The notes beneath the pieces are model-generated. The model was given only the letters and a program-made list of their open reading frames with translations. It did not search any database and was not told where the DNA came from. 46,746 nucleotides of DNA from Brevundimonas sp. (GTDB lineage: Bacteria; Pseudomonadota; Alphaproteobacteria; Caulobacterales; Caulobacteraceae): assembly GCF_018608325.1 (NCBI RefSeq), contig NZ_JABAZW010000010.1, positions 15,117 through 61,862 of the forward strand, given 5' to 3'. The position numbers and the translations under genes are program-made. Positions 9,049 to 18,314 of the stretch are shown here, one piece after another. Positions within the stretch are counted from its first letter, which is position 1. Every line of letters starts with the position of its first letter.

Positions 9049-11805
9049 GTGAGGCGTATGAGTGTTGGTGGTAAGTTCTCGGCCGTTCTTTGGGCCGGAG
9101 TGTGTGTATCTGCGTTGTATGGTCCGAGCGCGAGTGCCCAAGAAGCGCACGCGTCCGATGAGGCCAGTACAGTGGACGAAATCGTCGTCACAGGGTCGCT
9201 TTTGGGGCGGACGGACGCGAGTGCTTCTCAACCTGTTTCGGTGGTGGGCGCGAAAGAACTTATGCAATCCGGCAAATTATCCGTGTTGGAGGTCTTGAGA
9301 ACCGTGCCGGCGGTGGGGACGGCAAGCTCTGGCCAAACATTCGGCATCGGCGGCGCCGGGGTGCAGTCAGTCAACCTGCGCAACGCGGGAAGTCGGCGAA
9401 CCTTGGTGTTGGTGAACGGGCGCCGGTTCCCGCTTTACTCCGACATCAATGGCCTCTCTTCGCAGGACGTCAGCGGCATCCCTACGGCGATGGTGGGGCG
9501 GATTGAGATCTTGAGAGATGGTGCGGCGAGCACCTATGGCGCGGATGCAGTCGCCGGTGTTGTAAACTTCCTGACCCGTGATCGGTTCGAGGGTCTGGAG
9601 GTCAGCGGATATGGCGGTCTGTCTTCTCGTGGTGACGGTCAGTCATATCGGTTTTCCGCGATCCTGGGCCATCAGTTCGATCGAGGTTCAATCGTTGTAT
9701 CGGCTCAGCAGCAGAGGCAGGACGACATCGCTCAGATCGAGCGCCGTTGGGCACGCGACGTCTATTCTTCTCTCGGGGGAGCATCTGGGATCACGCGTTC
9801 TGACAGTACGCCGGGCGGGGCGGTGCGCGGTACGGATGGAGCGCTGGTTGCTTGCTATCCGATAACAGGCGGCCAAAACATCGCGCCTTCGTGTGAGCGG
9901 TATGATACGGGCGGTGAAACATCACTCGTGGCCGGCTTCACCATCCGCAGTTTCGGCGGTGCTGCGCGGTACGATATTAGCGACAATGTTCGGTTGAAGG
10001 CTGATGTTTTGCTGTCGCACCGCGATGGCTTCCAGAGCCTCTCCGGCTTTCAACTTAACACTGCCGGTTTTGTCGGTCCGTTCAAGAATCTGGTCGTGCC
10101 TTCTACCAGCCCGAATAATCCGTACGGGCGGGATGTCTCGCTGAACTGGCGCATGAGCGATTACGGCTCGCGGCCAACACGAACGAGTGTCGACATGACG
10201 TTTGTGAGCGCAGGTTTGGAAGGCCGACTGCTTGATCGGTTCAAGTGGGATGTTTCTCACAGCGTGGGCAGGAACAGCACGCTTAGCGTGACCGACAATG
10301 GCGTGAACGCAGTTGCGCTGCGTGGCCTTCTCAACCCGGACATTTGCGCAAATGACCAGCGTTGCGCCGGGATCGGGGCAATTTCGAATCTCGATGATCT
10401 GCTGTCGAAAAAAACACGGCTGACTGAGGCTCAGAAGAATTATCTATTCTACGACCAGACGGCCAAGCTCGAGTTCACCAGCGCGCAGTCTTTGGCGACG
10501 ATCAGCGGTCCAGTATTCACGCTGCCGTCCGGTCCAGTCATGGTGGCTATCGGCCTAGAGCACAGGAAGGAAACCGGCGAAGTCATGCCGGACGCCTTTA
10601 CACAGTCCGGTGATGCTGCGTCGAACACGATTTTGCCGACGGACGGACATTTCTCGACGAGGGAGCTATTTACCGAGGCGACAATCCCGTTGTTGTCAGA
10701 AGTGCAATTCGCCCAGAATCTTGATCTCAATCTTCAAGGTCGGCATTCGCGCTTCTCTAACTTTGGATCGGCCAACATATACAAGGTCGGTTTGAACTGG
10801 TCCGTCAGCGACGAACTGCGTATCCGAACCTCATACGGAACCTCCTTCAGGGCTCCTGACGTCATCGAAGTCTATGGAGGCGGTGTCGCTGATTACGGCG
10901 GATATAACGATCCTTGCCGTTCAGATACTTTCCGTCAGAGTAATCCTGCCGTTGACGCAAACTGCGTTGCTCTGGGCGTTCCAAGCACCTTTAATCCTGG
11001 GAACACGATCCCCCGCTTGACGGGAGGGAGTCCTTCTCTTCAGCCTGAGCGTGGAAAGTCTTTCAATCTGGGTCTGGTTTATAAGCCAGGCTTCTTCGCC
11101 GGTTTTACGGCCGTTGTGGACTACTACGATCTGAGGGTGACGGATGCGATAGGGTCGATTGTACAAGACAATCTGAATAGCTGCTATCTCGATCCAAACC
11201 TGCGCACTCGTGCGCAGGACCCAAATGATATTTGTTTCACGTTTGCTTCGCGCAACTCCGATGGCACTCTTGCACGTATCCAGGCGCGGCAAACAAATAT
11301 CGGGACATTTTCAACGTCTGGCGTGGATTATACCTTCCAATATAAGGTCGCTGGTGTCTTGGGGGGCGACGTCGATGTCAGTCTTTCGGGCGCCTATCTG
11401 ATCAATGCGGATTTCGGGCGCGGCAATCTTGCCGGTCGTTATAACGAAAGTCTCGCTGGTTCTGTCAGTAATCCTCGCGTGCGGGGAAGTTTGACAGTCA
11501 ACTATGACGCTGATCGTTGGGGGGCTCAAACCAGGGTGAACTATGTCAGCGCCATGAAGGACGCCAATGTAGGTATTTCCATACCGGTTGACAACTTCAA
11601 GAACTACTCTGGAACGCCATTCTATACGAGTATGGATGTCTTGGTTCGCTACGATGTTTCGGATTCTGCTCAGCTGACAGTAGGTGTGAACAACCTCTTC
11701 GACAAGGATCCGCCTTACGCGTTTAACTTCTTGAAAAACGCCCTGATATCGACGTTCGATGTCATTGGCCGGTTCGGGTACGTCAGTTTTACTCAAAAAT
11801 TCTGA
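9049..11805 (+). CDS. TonB-dependent outer-membrane receptor (about 918 aa)
   Basis: A second large receptor. The signal peptide runs to about SASAQ, followed by VDEIVVTGSLLGRTDAS. The plug has LVNGRRFPLY and STYGADAVAGVVNFLTRD, and the barrel ends in SFTQKF with a terminal Phe. Three starts are possible: TTG 9046, GTG 9049 and ATG 9058. GTG 9049 is preferred because GGGAGG sits five bases upstream and the signal peptide gains Arg residues. The protein resembles its neighbour in layout but differs in barrel sequence, so the pair is an old duplication or two independent receptors rather than a recent copy. The AT-rich upstream gap with a perfect inverted repeat suggests separate regulation. 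Confidence 0.92.
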   Translation: MRRMSVGGKFSAVLWAGVCVSALYGPSASAQEAHASDEASTVDEIVVTGSLLGRTDASASQPVSVVGAKELMQSGKLSVLEVLRTVPAVGTASSGQTFGIGGAGVQSVNLRNAGSRRTLVLVNGRRFPLYSDINGLSSQDVSGIPTAMVGRIEILRDGAASTYGADAVAGVVNFLTRDRFEGLEVSGYGGLSSRGDGQSYRFSAILGHQFDRGSIVVSAQQQRQDDIAQIERRWARDVYSSLGGASGITRSDSTPGGAVRGTDGALVACYPITGGQNIAPSCERYDTGGETSLVAGFTIRSFGGAARYDISDNVRLKADVLLSHRDGFQSLSGFQLNTAGFVGPFKNLVVPSTSPNNPYGRDVSLNWRMSDYGSRPTRTSVDMTFVSAGLEGRLLDRFKWDVSHSVGRNSTLSVTDNGVNAVALRGLLNPDICANDQRCAGIGAISNLDDLLSKKTRLTEAQKNYLFYDQTAKLEFTSAQSLATISGPVFTLPSGPVMVAIGLEHRKETGEVMPDAFTQSGDAASNTILPTDGHFSTRELFTEATIPLLSEVQFAQNLDLNLQGRHSRFSNFGSANIYKVGLNWSVSDELRIRTSYGTSFRAPDVIEVYGGGVADYGGYNDPCRSDTFRQSNPAVDANCVALGVPSTFNPGNTIPRLTGGSPSLQPERGKSFNLGLVYKPGFFAGFTAVVDYYDLRVTDAIGSIVQDNLNSCYLDPNLRTRAQDPNDICFTFASRNSDGTLARIQARQTNIGTFSTSGVDYTFQYKVAGVLGGDVDVSLSGAYLINADFGRGNLAGRYNESLAGSVSNPRVRGSLTVNYDADRWGAQTRVNYVSAMKDANVGISIPVDNFKNYSGTPFYTSMDVLVRYDVSDSAQLTVGVNNLFDKDPPYAFNFLKNALISTFDVIGRFGYVSFTQKF

Positions 11806-11933
11806 CAAATCATGTGCGGCTCTAGGTGGGGCGATCTATAGTTGTTTCCGCCCGAATCTGGCCGTCTGAGTGACGGCCGTCCGCACTCGTTGATCGGCTG
11901 TCTCACCTCTGCGGCCTAGCCGCGAGGCTGACT

Positions 11934-11986
11934 GCAACAGGCCGTCCCGCTGCGCGACTTGAAACTTGCGCGGGACGGCCTGTTGC
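11934..11986. terminator. 17-bp inverted repeat downstream of the second TonB receptor
   Basis: GCAACAGGCCGTCCCGC at 11934-11950 pairs exactly with 11970-11986 around a 19-base loop. It lies 130 bp after the receptor stop and has no T-run. It could slow or stop transcripts in either direction, or be the relic of a mobile element end. Confidence 0.45.
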
Positions 11987-12839
11987 TCACACTGCGCTGA
12001 GAAACGTGGCCAGTCTAAGGGCTGGTCGCCGCAATCACACTGAAACATTTATGTTTGAGTTGTACTATTTCGACCATCGCGCTCCCGCACCCAAAATATC
12101 CCCCCCGTGCACAAAAAGCCGGGGGCGTTCTGCTGTGTGGTAATGATGATTTGGCGGCCGTAGAAGAGGTTTCTGTGTTCATTCTCCCTAAGCTGTAGAA
12201 TGGACGATTTTATTAACGGGCAGGCTTGAGCGCAGCAGCGTCGGCCGCCTGATACGTCTCCATTGACGCGCGTGAGTAATCACCGTTGGTTTCTCGCCCT
12301 GTCTGCTCCCTATAGGCGGTTCATGTAGCCTGTTTTGTTGTCCTGAATGCAGGATCTTGATGCTTGACCAGTTCCTGATCATGCGGGCGTCGCAATCCTT
12401 CCGCAAATAGCCGCGCAGGAAGGGGCCCCCTTCATGACGAGAGCAGACATCACCGACGATCTGCGGCACGAAGCGTAAAGGGCTGGATATGCTGGCCAAT
12501 CTGTCCCAGCGCGCGTCCAGCTTCGTTGCGTTATTTTCAGCATCTACGTCTGTTTCCGGCTGATACGGTACGCATTGTCCCTGCGACAGTTGCGGTGTCC
12601 TGCAGAGGTCAATGGCGCGCGGTTTCTATGGTCTAAAGTCGACCTAGTTTTCAGGCGAACGCGTTGGGTAGGATTTATTTTTGCTGGCAGGTATGCTGTC
12701 ACTGAAATCAACTGCGAATGTTTACAAGTGGCGGTTAAAGAGTAGTCTATACGTGGGCCCCCAGATCATTTATATATGGTCGTTCGCTTGCTCTGAAACA
12801 GCCGGATTAGTGATCGCGTTGGCTGAAATATTGTATTGA

Positions 12840-12909
12840 ACCTGCCTTCTCGGCGTCGATCCTAAAAGGAACGTTCGCATTTGCGAATGGGCTTGAAGCG
12901 AAGGCAGGT
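12840..12909 (-). terminator. Imperfect stem with nested palindrome just after the minus-strand TonB receptor
   Basis: ACCTGCCTTC (12840-12849) pairs with 12900-12909. Nested inside is the palindrome TTCGCA-TT-TGCGAA (12874-12887). It begins about 30 bp beyond the stop of the minus-strand receptor gene, where a transcript-ending or 3'-protecting structure would be expected. Confidence 0.45.
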
Positions 12910-12937
12910 CCAATAATTATTTGTTTTACCGAGTAGA

Positions 12938-15925
12938 TCAGAATCGCATTCGGACGCCCGTTTTGAACATCCGGCCCACCACGTCGTACATGGGGGATGC
13001 GGTCAGGCCATAGTTGAAGGCGAAACCATAGGGCGGCGTCACATCGAACAGATTGTTGACGTTGAAGAATACCTCAGCGTCTGCGCCGTAGCTGTTGAAC
13101 TTGTACCTCAGGTTCAGGTGCGTATAGAGGCGGGCGTCAACATGGTTGTTCTCGATGGCGTTCGGCACATAGCTGGGGTGACCCGGTTCGAACGCATTGT
13201 TGTAACGCCCTGACCCGACATATCGGTTGGTGATCGTCATCTGGTATGGGCCGGTTGAGGCGAACCACATGACCTGTCCGGTCCATTGGGGCTGCTGATC
13301 CACCATGCTGCCGGTCGTGTCATATTCGACGCCGATGCCGTCAATCGTGGCGAATTGATCGACGTAGTTCAGGAACAGACGCGCCCCGACCGTCATCGGA
13401 CCGTTCTTGAAGGGACTGGCGATTTCGCGGACGTAGTTGGCCTCGATGTCAAAGCCGGAAGTCTTCAACGCCGCGACGTTCAGATTGTTGACGTAGATGG
13501 AAATGATGCTGCCAGCAGAGTCCCGCACGATCTGGGAACAGAGGGCGCTGTTGCCCTGATGGCAGCGATCCACCGTGTTCTGGGCGCTGATGGTGCTGAT
13601 CGCGTCGGCGATCTCGATGTCATAATAGTCGATCGAGCCGGACAGGCCGGGGATCAGCGAAGACTTGTACACCAGGCCCAGGGCGACGGTGTCGGCGATC
13701 TCCGGCGTCAGCTTGGCGTTTCCGCCTGTGTAGGTCTGGATGTTCACCGTCGCATTGCCGGAGGCGAACGGGTCGATCACGGAGCCTCGGCTCTGGCTGA
13801 AGCCGGTGAACAGCTCCGACAGACTGGGCGCTCTGATGTCTCTGGAACTGGTCGCGCGCAGCTTGAGGTCTGACAGGACGCCTGGCAGCCGGTAGTTCAG
13901 GCCCGCCTTCCACGTCTCAACTTGACCGCTGGTGTCGTAGTCGGTGATCCGCCCGGCCAGATCCAGGTTCAAGTCTTCCAGAAGGGGAATGCTGATTTCG
14001 CCAAAGGTTTCGATCACGCGTTGCTCGCCCTGATAGGGTTTGCTGTTGGCGATGCCGAAGTTGCCCGCGAATGAGTTGGCGTCGACCTTGGCCTCAACCT
14101 CTTCAGAGCGATAGGACACGCCTGCCGCCACGCCGACGGGGCCTGCCCATGTCGAGAAGGGCTTGCCCTGAATGCTGGCCTCCGCATAGCGCTGCTCATA
14201 GGTGGTCGCCAGGAAGTGCTCGCCCATGATGTAGGCGATGGCTTCAGCCGAGGCGTTTCCTACGCCAAAGATGTTCAGCGGCTTGCAGCCATTGCCGGGG
14301 TCCGTCAGCGTCGACCGGCAGACGATGGTTCCGGCAGCGATGCCTGCCGCATTGCCCGCGGGTGCAGCCACGACATCGGCCGCCAGATTGACCCGTCCCA
14401 GAGACGTGACGCCATTGGACGAGGTCAGCAGATTGTTGGTTCCGGTGCCGAGGTAGTCGTTTTTGCCCCAAGCGTAATAGGCATCATAGGTCCAGCCACG
14501 TCCGATGTCGCCGCGCAGGCCGATGGTGAAGCGCGTTGTCTCGTTGGTATTGACCGGAACGGTCACGCCGCCCCAGTCATAGTTGAAACGCCCGACATTC
14601 AGATAGTGGGGACCAGCCGCGTTCCCGCCGCCCGGCCCGGACATCTGGGTCTTGATGGTCGGGTCCAGATAGGGGTTGTCTGCGGTTACGGACAGCCAGG
14701 TCGTTGAACTGGTGCCGAAACGATAGGGCGGCACATTGCCCGTCGGCCCGATCTGGGCCTTGGCCTGTATGATGTCGGCGAAGACAGTCAGCTTGTCGCT
14801 CACGTCGTATTCAGCGCGTCCATAGAAGGAGAGGCGTTCGGACGGGTGCGTGGCCATGACCCCGTCGTAGATGGCGGCATAATCAGGATTGGTGGAGCCG
14901 ATCGGCACGACCATGTTGCCGGTCGGATTGACATAGTCGCCGTAAACAAAGGCATGAGGCTTGCCGTCAGGGCCGAACGCCGTGCCGCGCAGGGCGCAGT
15001 TCGCGATATTGGCGCCGCTGGCCGTGCGGCATCCGTTCACCAGTCCGCCCGTCGACATATAGGCGGCGACGATATTACCGTCCGTCGCGATGTTACGGTA
15101 CTGGCCGTTGGCCTGGGTGTAGGCGGGGTTGTTGATGATGCCCCCGCGCGCCTTCAGAAAGTCGCGGCTCAACATCTTCATGCCGTCTGACCAGTAGTAT
15201 TCCGCAGATCCCACGACGCGCAGGCGATCATTCAGGAAGGCTCGACCAAAGGCGAAGTTGGCGGAAATCTCCTCGTTGTCGCCGTGTTGCGAGGCGCCGG
15301 TCACGATATCCAGCTTGGCGCCCTTGAACTTGGTGTCGACGATGAAGTTCACCACCCCTGAAATCGCGTCGGAGCCATAGGCGGCCGAGGCGCCTCCCGT
15401 GACCACGTCCACACGTGAGATCAGACTGCTGGGCAGGATGTTGGTGTCGACGATGCCGTTTCCGGTGGAGGGAATTATGCGCTGTCCGTTCAGCAGAATC
15501 AGGTTGCGGTTGGCGCCCAGGCTACGCAGGTCAAGCGACCCTTGGCCGCCGTTCTGACTGTTGTTCGCTCCGGCTTGGGCACCTCTCTGGTTGCGGAACT
15601 GCGGCAGTGCGCGTGAAATATCGACGATGCTGGTGATGGCCTGGGCGTTCAGTTCCTCAGTGCCGATGATCGTCGAGGGCGTCGGCGCCTGTTCGCCATT
15701 GCGGACGATGCGGGAGCCGGTGACGACGATGGAATCCACCTCGGCGGCTTCCTCCTGAAGCGTCTCGTCACCAAGCGTGTGCGATTGGGCGATGGCTCCT
15801 CCTGCCGACAGAAGTGAGAGGGCGGAAGCACTTGCGCAAAGTCCTTGAACCAGCCGTCGCCGCCTGATGGCTGAAGAGCCGACGGTCATGATTTCTGTAG
15901 TCTGATTTCCCATTGATCCGATCAT
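12938..15925 (-). CDS. TonB-dependent outer-membrane receptor of a tricarboxylate-type uptake module
   Basis: A 995-residue receptor. The start at 15925 is set by AGGAGG six bases upstream; an ATG 87 bases earlier lacks this. A long N-region with RRRR precedes a hydrophobic stretch ending near AIAQ (about residue 46), a typical receptor signal peptide. EVDSIVVTGSRIVRNGEQ opens the plug, which contains LLNGQRIIPS and AAYGSDAISGVVNFIVD. The barrel ends GVRMRF. It is transcribed divergently from a response regulator/kinase/binding-protein operon. A direct repeat TGACAG-N5-TGACAG lies 81-97 bp upstream of its start, and the same repeat in the same orientation precedes the citrate-transporter gene. 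I therefore infer an outer-membrane route for citrate, a metal-citrate complex or a related acid. Confidence 0.92.
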   Translation of the reverse strand: MIGSMGNQTTEIMTVGSSAIRRRRLVQGLCASASALSLLSAGGAIAQSHTLGDETLQEEAAEVDSIVVTGSRIVRNGEQAPTPSTIIGTEELNAQAITSIVDISRALPQFRNQRGAQAGANNSQNGGQGSLDLRSLGANRNLILLNGQRIIPSTGNGIVDTNILPSSLISRVDVVTGGASAAYGSDAISGVVNFIVDTKFKGAKLDIVTGASQHGDNEEISANFAFGRAFLNDRLRVVGSAEYYWSDGMKMLSRDFLKARGGIINNPAYTQANGQYRNIATDGNIVAAYMSTGGLVNGCRTASGANIANCALRGTAFGPDGKPHAFVYGDYVNPTGNMVVPIGSTNPDYAAIYDGVMATHPSERLSFYGRAEYDVSDKLTVFADIIQAKAQIGPTGNVPPYRFGTSSTTWLSVTADNPYLDPTIKTQMSGPGGGNAAGPHYLNVGRFNYDWGGVTVPVNTNETTRFTIGLRGDIGRGWTYDAYYAWGKNDYLGTGTNNLLTSSNGVTSLGRVNLAADVVAAPAGNAAGIAAGTIVCRSTLTDPGNGCKPLNIFGVGNASAEAIAYIMGEHFLATTYEQRYAEASIQGKPFSTWAGPVGVAAGVSYRSEEVEAKVDANSFAGNFGIANSKPYQGEQRVIETFGEISIPLLEDLNLDLAGRITDYDTSGQVETWKAGLNYRLPGVLSDLKLRATSSRDIRAPSLSELFTGFSQSRGSVIDPFASGNATVNIQTYTGGNAKLTPEIADTVALGLVYKSSLIPGLSGSIDYYDIEIADAISTISAQNTVDRCHQGNSALCSQIVRDSAGSIISIYVNNLNVAALKTSGFDIEANYVREIASPFKNGPMTVGARLFLNYVDQFATIDGIGVEYDTTGSMVDQQPQWTGQVMWFASTGPYQMTITNRYVGSGRYNNAFEPGHPSYVPNAIENNHVDARLYTHLNLRYKFNSYGADAEVFFNVNNLFDVTPPYGFAFNYGLTASPMYDVVGRMFKTGVRMRF

Positions 15926-16005
15926 TGGGTTCCCTCCTCTTCCCTCGGGTTCAGGCGGGTTGTTCCCGCCTTGTGCTCTCTTGGAGGGAAGAGTAGCGAT
16001 CAGGC

Positions 16006-16022
16006 CTGTCATGTTCCTGTCA
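16006..16022 (-). promoter_or_regulatory. Direct repeat, candidate response-regulator binding site upstream of the TonB receptor
   Basis: The plus strand reads CTGTCATGTTCCTGTCA, two CTGTCA hexamers with a 5-base spacer. In the receptor's direction this is TGACAG-N5-TGACAG. An 11-bp repeat period is typical of OmpR-family response regulators, and such a regulator is encoded 225 bp away. The same element occurs at 19415-19431. Confidence 0.65.
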
Positions 16023-16246
16023 AGCGAGCATTGGTCTGGCGATGAAGAGAAAATCGTCCAAAAACAAATAAATAAATCCTACCGTGGCTCGGCCAAGGTG
16101 CTGTTCCGCCTCACGAACGCTCCTGATGTGTCAAAAACAACGGTGGTTGACAGGCGGGTGGTCGCCGATCTTACCATGAGCGCAGAGGCTCACTGCGGCG
16201 CAGATCGCGGGGCCTTCAGTTCTTGATCGGTGGGGGAGGATCGCCG

Positions 16247-16927
16247 ATGAGATTCCTGGTCGTCGAAGACGATCCTGACCTAGCTGACGCCATCCAGCGT
16301 CACCTGCAACGTGACGGGCACGCCGCCGATGTCGCGCCCGATGGCGACTACGCTTATGACTTGCTGCAGTATCAGGCCTATGAGTTAATCATTCTGGACA
16401 TCGGTCTGCCGGGCAGGGATGGTTTTTCTGTTCTAAAAAGCCTGAGAGGGCAGGGAAATCGCACGCCGGTTCTGGTCCTGACCGCGCGCTCGGCGATTGA
16501 GGACAAGGTCGGTGCGCTGGACGTGGGCGCCGATGATTACCTGTCCAAGCCGTTCGATTTTCGTGAGCTTGACGCCCGTTGCCGCAGTCTGATGCGCCGC
16601 AACCATGGCGTCGCCAGCAGCGAAAGCCGGATCGGCGGCCTGACGTTTGATCGTTCCGCCAAGACCGTACGTCTGCATGGCGATCTGCTGCCCCTGCCGA
16701 ATCGAGAATACCGGCTTCTGGAGATATTCCTGGGCAATCTCGGGCGGGTGCTCAGCAAGGAAAGGATCGCTTCGCAACTGTTCGATTTCAGTGACGAGGT
16801 CGGGGACAATGCGGTCGAGCTATATGTGGGACGGCTGCGCCGAAAACTGGGCGACGAGCATGTCCGCATCTCCACCCAGCGCGGTTTCGGATATGTCGCG
16901 GAGGCCAATGTTCACCTGGCCAGTTAG
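16247..16927 (+). CDS. OmpR-family response regulator (TctD/PgtA-like position)
   Basis: A 226-residue two-component response regulator. The receiver domain (1-115) has the acidic pair E7-D8-D9, the phospho-acceptor D51 (IILDIGLPG) and a Lys in the LSKPFDF turn. The C-terminal winged-helix domain (about 128-220) ends with the RGFGYVAE signature of OmpR-type DNA-binding domains. The start at 16247 follows GGGGGAGGA and is preferred to an upstream in-frame ATG at 16223. Its 3' end overlaps the kinase gene by 20 bases. The direct repeats before the adjacent receptor and the downstream transporter are its probable targets. A single TGACAG also lies at 16148-16153 in its own leader, inside a possible TTGACA -35 element, which hints at autoregulation. 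Confidence 0.92.
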   Translation: MRFLVVEDDPDLADAIQRHLQRDGHAADVAPDGDYAYDLLQYQAYELIILDIGLPGRDGFSVLKSLRGQGNRTPVLVLTARSAIEDKVGALDVGADDYLSKPFDFRELDARCRSLMRRNHGVASSESRIGGLTFDRSAKTVRLHGDLLPLPNREYRLLEIFLGNLGRVLSKERIASQLFDFSDEVGDNAVELYVGRLRRKLGDEHVRISTQRGFGYVAEANVHLAS

Positions 16928-18314
16928 TCCGCTTTCATTGAAAATCCGGCTGTCGGCCATCATGGGGGCGGTCTTTCTGGTCGGCATGTTGGCGTTGTAT
17001 GTGGCGGCGCGCACATCCGCTGAAGCTGCTGCGAACCGTTCCTTTGACCGGCTTCTGCTGGGATCGGCGCTGTCGATCACGGAAACGATCGCCGTGTCCG
17101 GCGGGCGTGTCCGTGTGGACCTGCCCTATGCCTCGCTCGACATGTTGTCTGCCGCGCCGGAAGATCGCGTCTTCTACAGCGTTACGGGGCCGAACGGTCA
17201 GTTGGTCACGGGTGCGGGCGACCTGCCTGCACCGCCGGTCGTGCATGATCTGGCGATTTCGGCGGTTCGGGTCGAGGCCAACGCGCCGATCTTTTTTGAC
17301 GCCGTTTATAGTGGAGAGACGGTTCGTTTTGCCGTTCTGGGCCGTCAGGTCGCAGAGCCGGGCGCCACAGGCTGGCTGTTGGTGCAGGTCGGCCAGACCC
17401 GGCGGGCGCGTGATCAACTGAAGAACGAGTTGATCCTGAATGCTCTGGCGCCGATTACGGCCATGGGCGGTTTGGCGTTCGCAGTAGTCTGGCTGGGCAT
17501 TGGCGGCGCCCTGATGCCACTGACCCGGATAGGGCGGGAATTGAAGGCACGCGATCCGTCAGATCTGCATCCCATTACGGCGCCTGTGCCGAAAGAGGTC
17601 GCACCGCTTGTGGAGTCTCTCAATGACTTCATGCGTCGGCTCGACGCCAATATTCAGGCCATGAAGGCCTTTATCGCCGAGGCGGCGCATCAGATGCGTA
17701 CGCCTCTCGCCGTCATCCATGCTCAGGCTCAGGTCGCCTCGGGCGGTGATGATGAAGATCGGAGGCGCGGCTTGCTGGCCATTGAGCGCAGCAGCGCCAA
17801 GCTTTCGCGCCTGCTGCAGCAATTGCTTAGTGACGCCACGGTGGCGCATCGGGCCGATGTCCGCGCCTTTGAGGATTTCGATCTTCTGCGCGTGGTGCGG
17901 GCCGCCGTAAGGGACAGCACCCCCATGGCCCTGAACCGTGAGGCGAAGGTGCAGACCTCGCTCAAGTCTGCGCCCTTCCATGGCGATGCGCTTTTGTTGG
18001 GGGAGGCCGTGAAGAATCTGATCGACAATGCCTTCACTCATGGTCGGGGGGGAGAGAAAGGGGTCGAGGTTCAGGTCGAGGCCGAAGGCGGCGACTATGT
18101 CATCACGGTGTCTGATCGTGGCGACGGAGTCGATGCCGCGCTGGCGGGGCGGATTTTTGAGCGGTTCTCTGCGGGCGGCGCGCGGACGTCTGGCGCGGGG
18201 TTGGGCATGGCGATCGTGCGCAGGGCCATGGACACCCACGGCGGCGAGGTCACGCTGAACAATCGCGAGGGCGGTGGGTTGCAGGTGCGTCTGCATGCGC
18301 CGAGGCGGGTATGA
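16908..18314 (+). CDS. Sensor histidine kinase (TctE/PgtB-like)
   Basis: A 468-residue inner-membrane kinase. The start at 16908 overlaps the response regulator's end by 20 bases and is preceded by GGAGG. Membrane segments lie at about 12-34 and 176-203, enclosing a periplasmic domain of some 140 residues. A short linker leads to the H-box EAAHQMRTPL with phospho-acceptor H261. The ATP-binding domain has the N-box (EAVKNLIDNAFTHG), G1 (DRGDGVD) and G2 (GAGLGMAIV). The HQMRTPL form with this layout is typical of TctE-like tricarboxylate sensors. The next gene encodes a periplasmic binding protein that overlaps by ATGA, so the kinase probably receives its signal through that protein. Confidence 0.92.
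   Translation: MFTWPVSPLSLKIRLSAIMGAVFLVGMLALYVAARTSAEAAANRSFDRLLLGSALSITETIAVSGGRVRVDLPYASLDMLSAAPEDRVFYSVTGPNGQLVTGAGDLPAPPVVHDLAISAVRVEANAPIFFDAVYSGETVRFAVLGRQVAEPGATGWLLVQVGQTRRARDQLKNELILNALAPITAMGGLAFAVVWLGIGGALMPLTRIGRELKARDPSDLHPITAPVPKEVAPLVESLNDFMRRLDANIQAMKAFIAEAAHQMRTPLAVIHAQAQVASGGDDEDRRRGLLAIERSSAKLSRLLQQLLSDATVAHRADVRAFEDFDLLRVVRAAVRDSTPMALNREAKVQTSLKSAPFHGDALLLGEAVKNLIDNAFTHGRGGEKGVEVQVEAEGGDYVITVSDRGDGVDAALAGRIFERFSAGGARTSGAGLGMAIVRRAMDTHGGEVTLNNREGGGLQVRLHAPRRV

Larger units (their letters stand above)
11806..12937. other. 1.1-kb region without recognisable genes between two TonB receptor genes
   Basis: No open frame here looks like a real protein and no tRNA-like fold was noticed. 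It contains a 7-bp GGCCGTC hairpin (11860-11878), a 17-bp inverted repeat (11934-11986), a short AAACAT/ATGTTT palindrome (12043-12056) and a longer imperfect inverted repeat near the minus-strand receptor's stop (12840-12909). The middle (12080-12700) has lower coding character than its flanks and may be decayed sequence of unknown origin. Confidence 0.5.

Noticed and set aside
12188..12499. 103-codon minus-strand frame in the gene-poor spacer
   Set aside because: No ribosome binding site, no domain and odd composition. I considered a transposase relic but could not support one.
13286..13873. Long open frame on the plus strand inside the minus-strand TonB receptor gene
   Set aside because: It lies wholly within a clear receptor gene, shows low-complexity composition typical of antisense frames in GC-rich DNA and has no recognisable domain.
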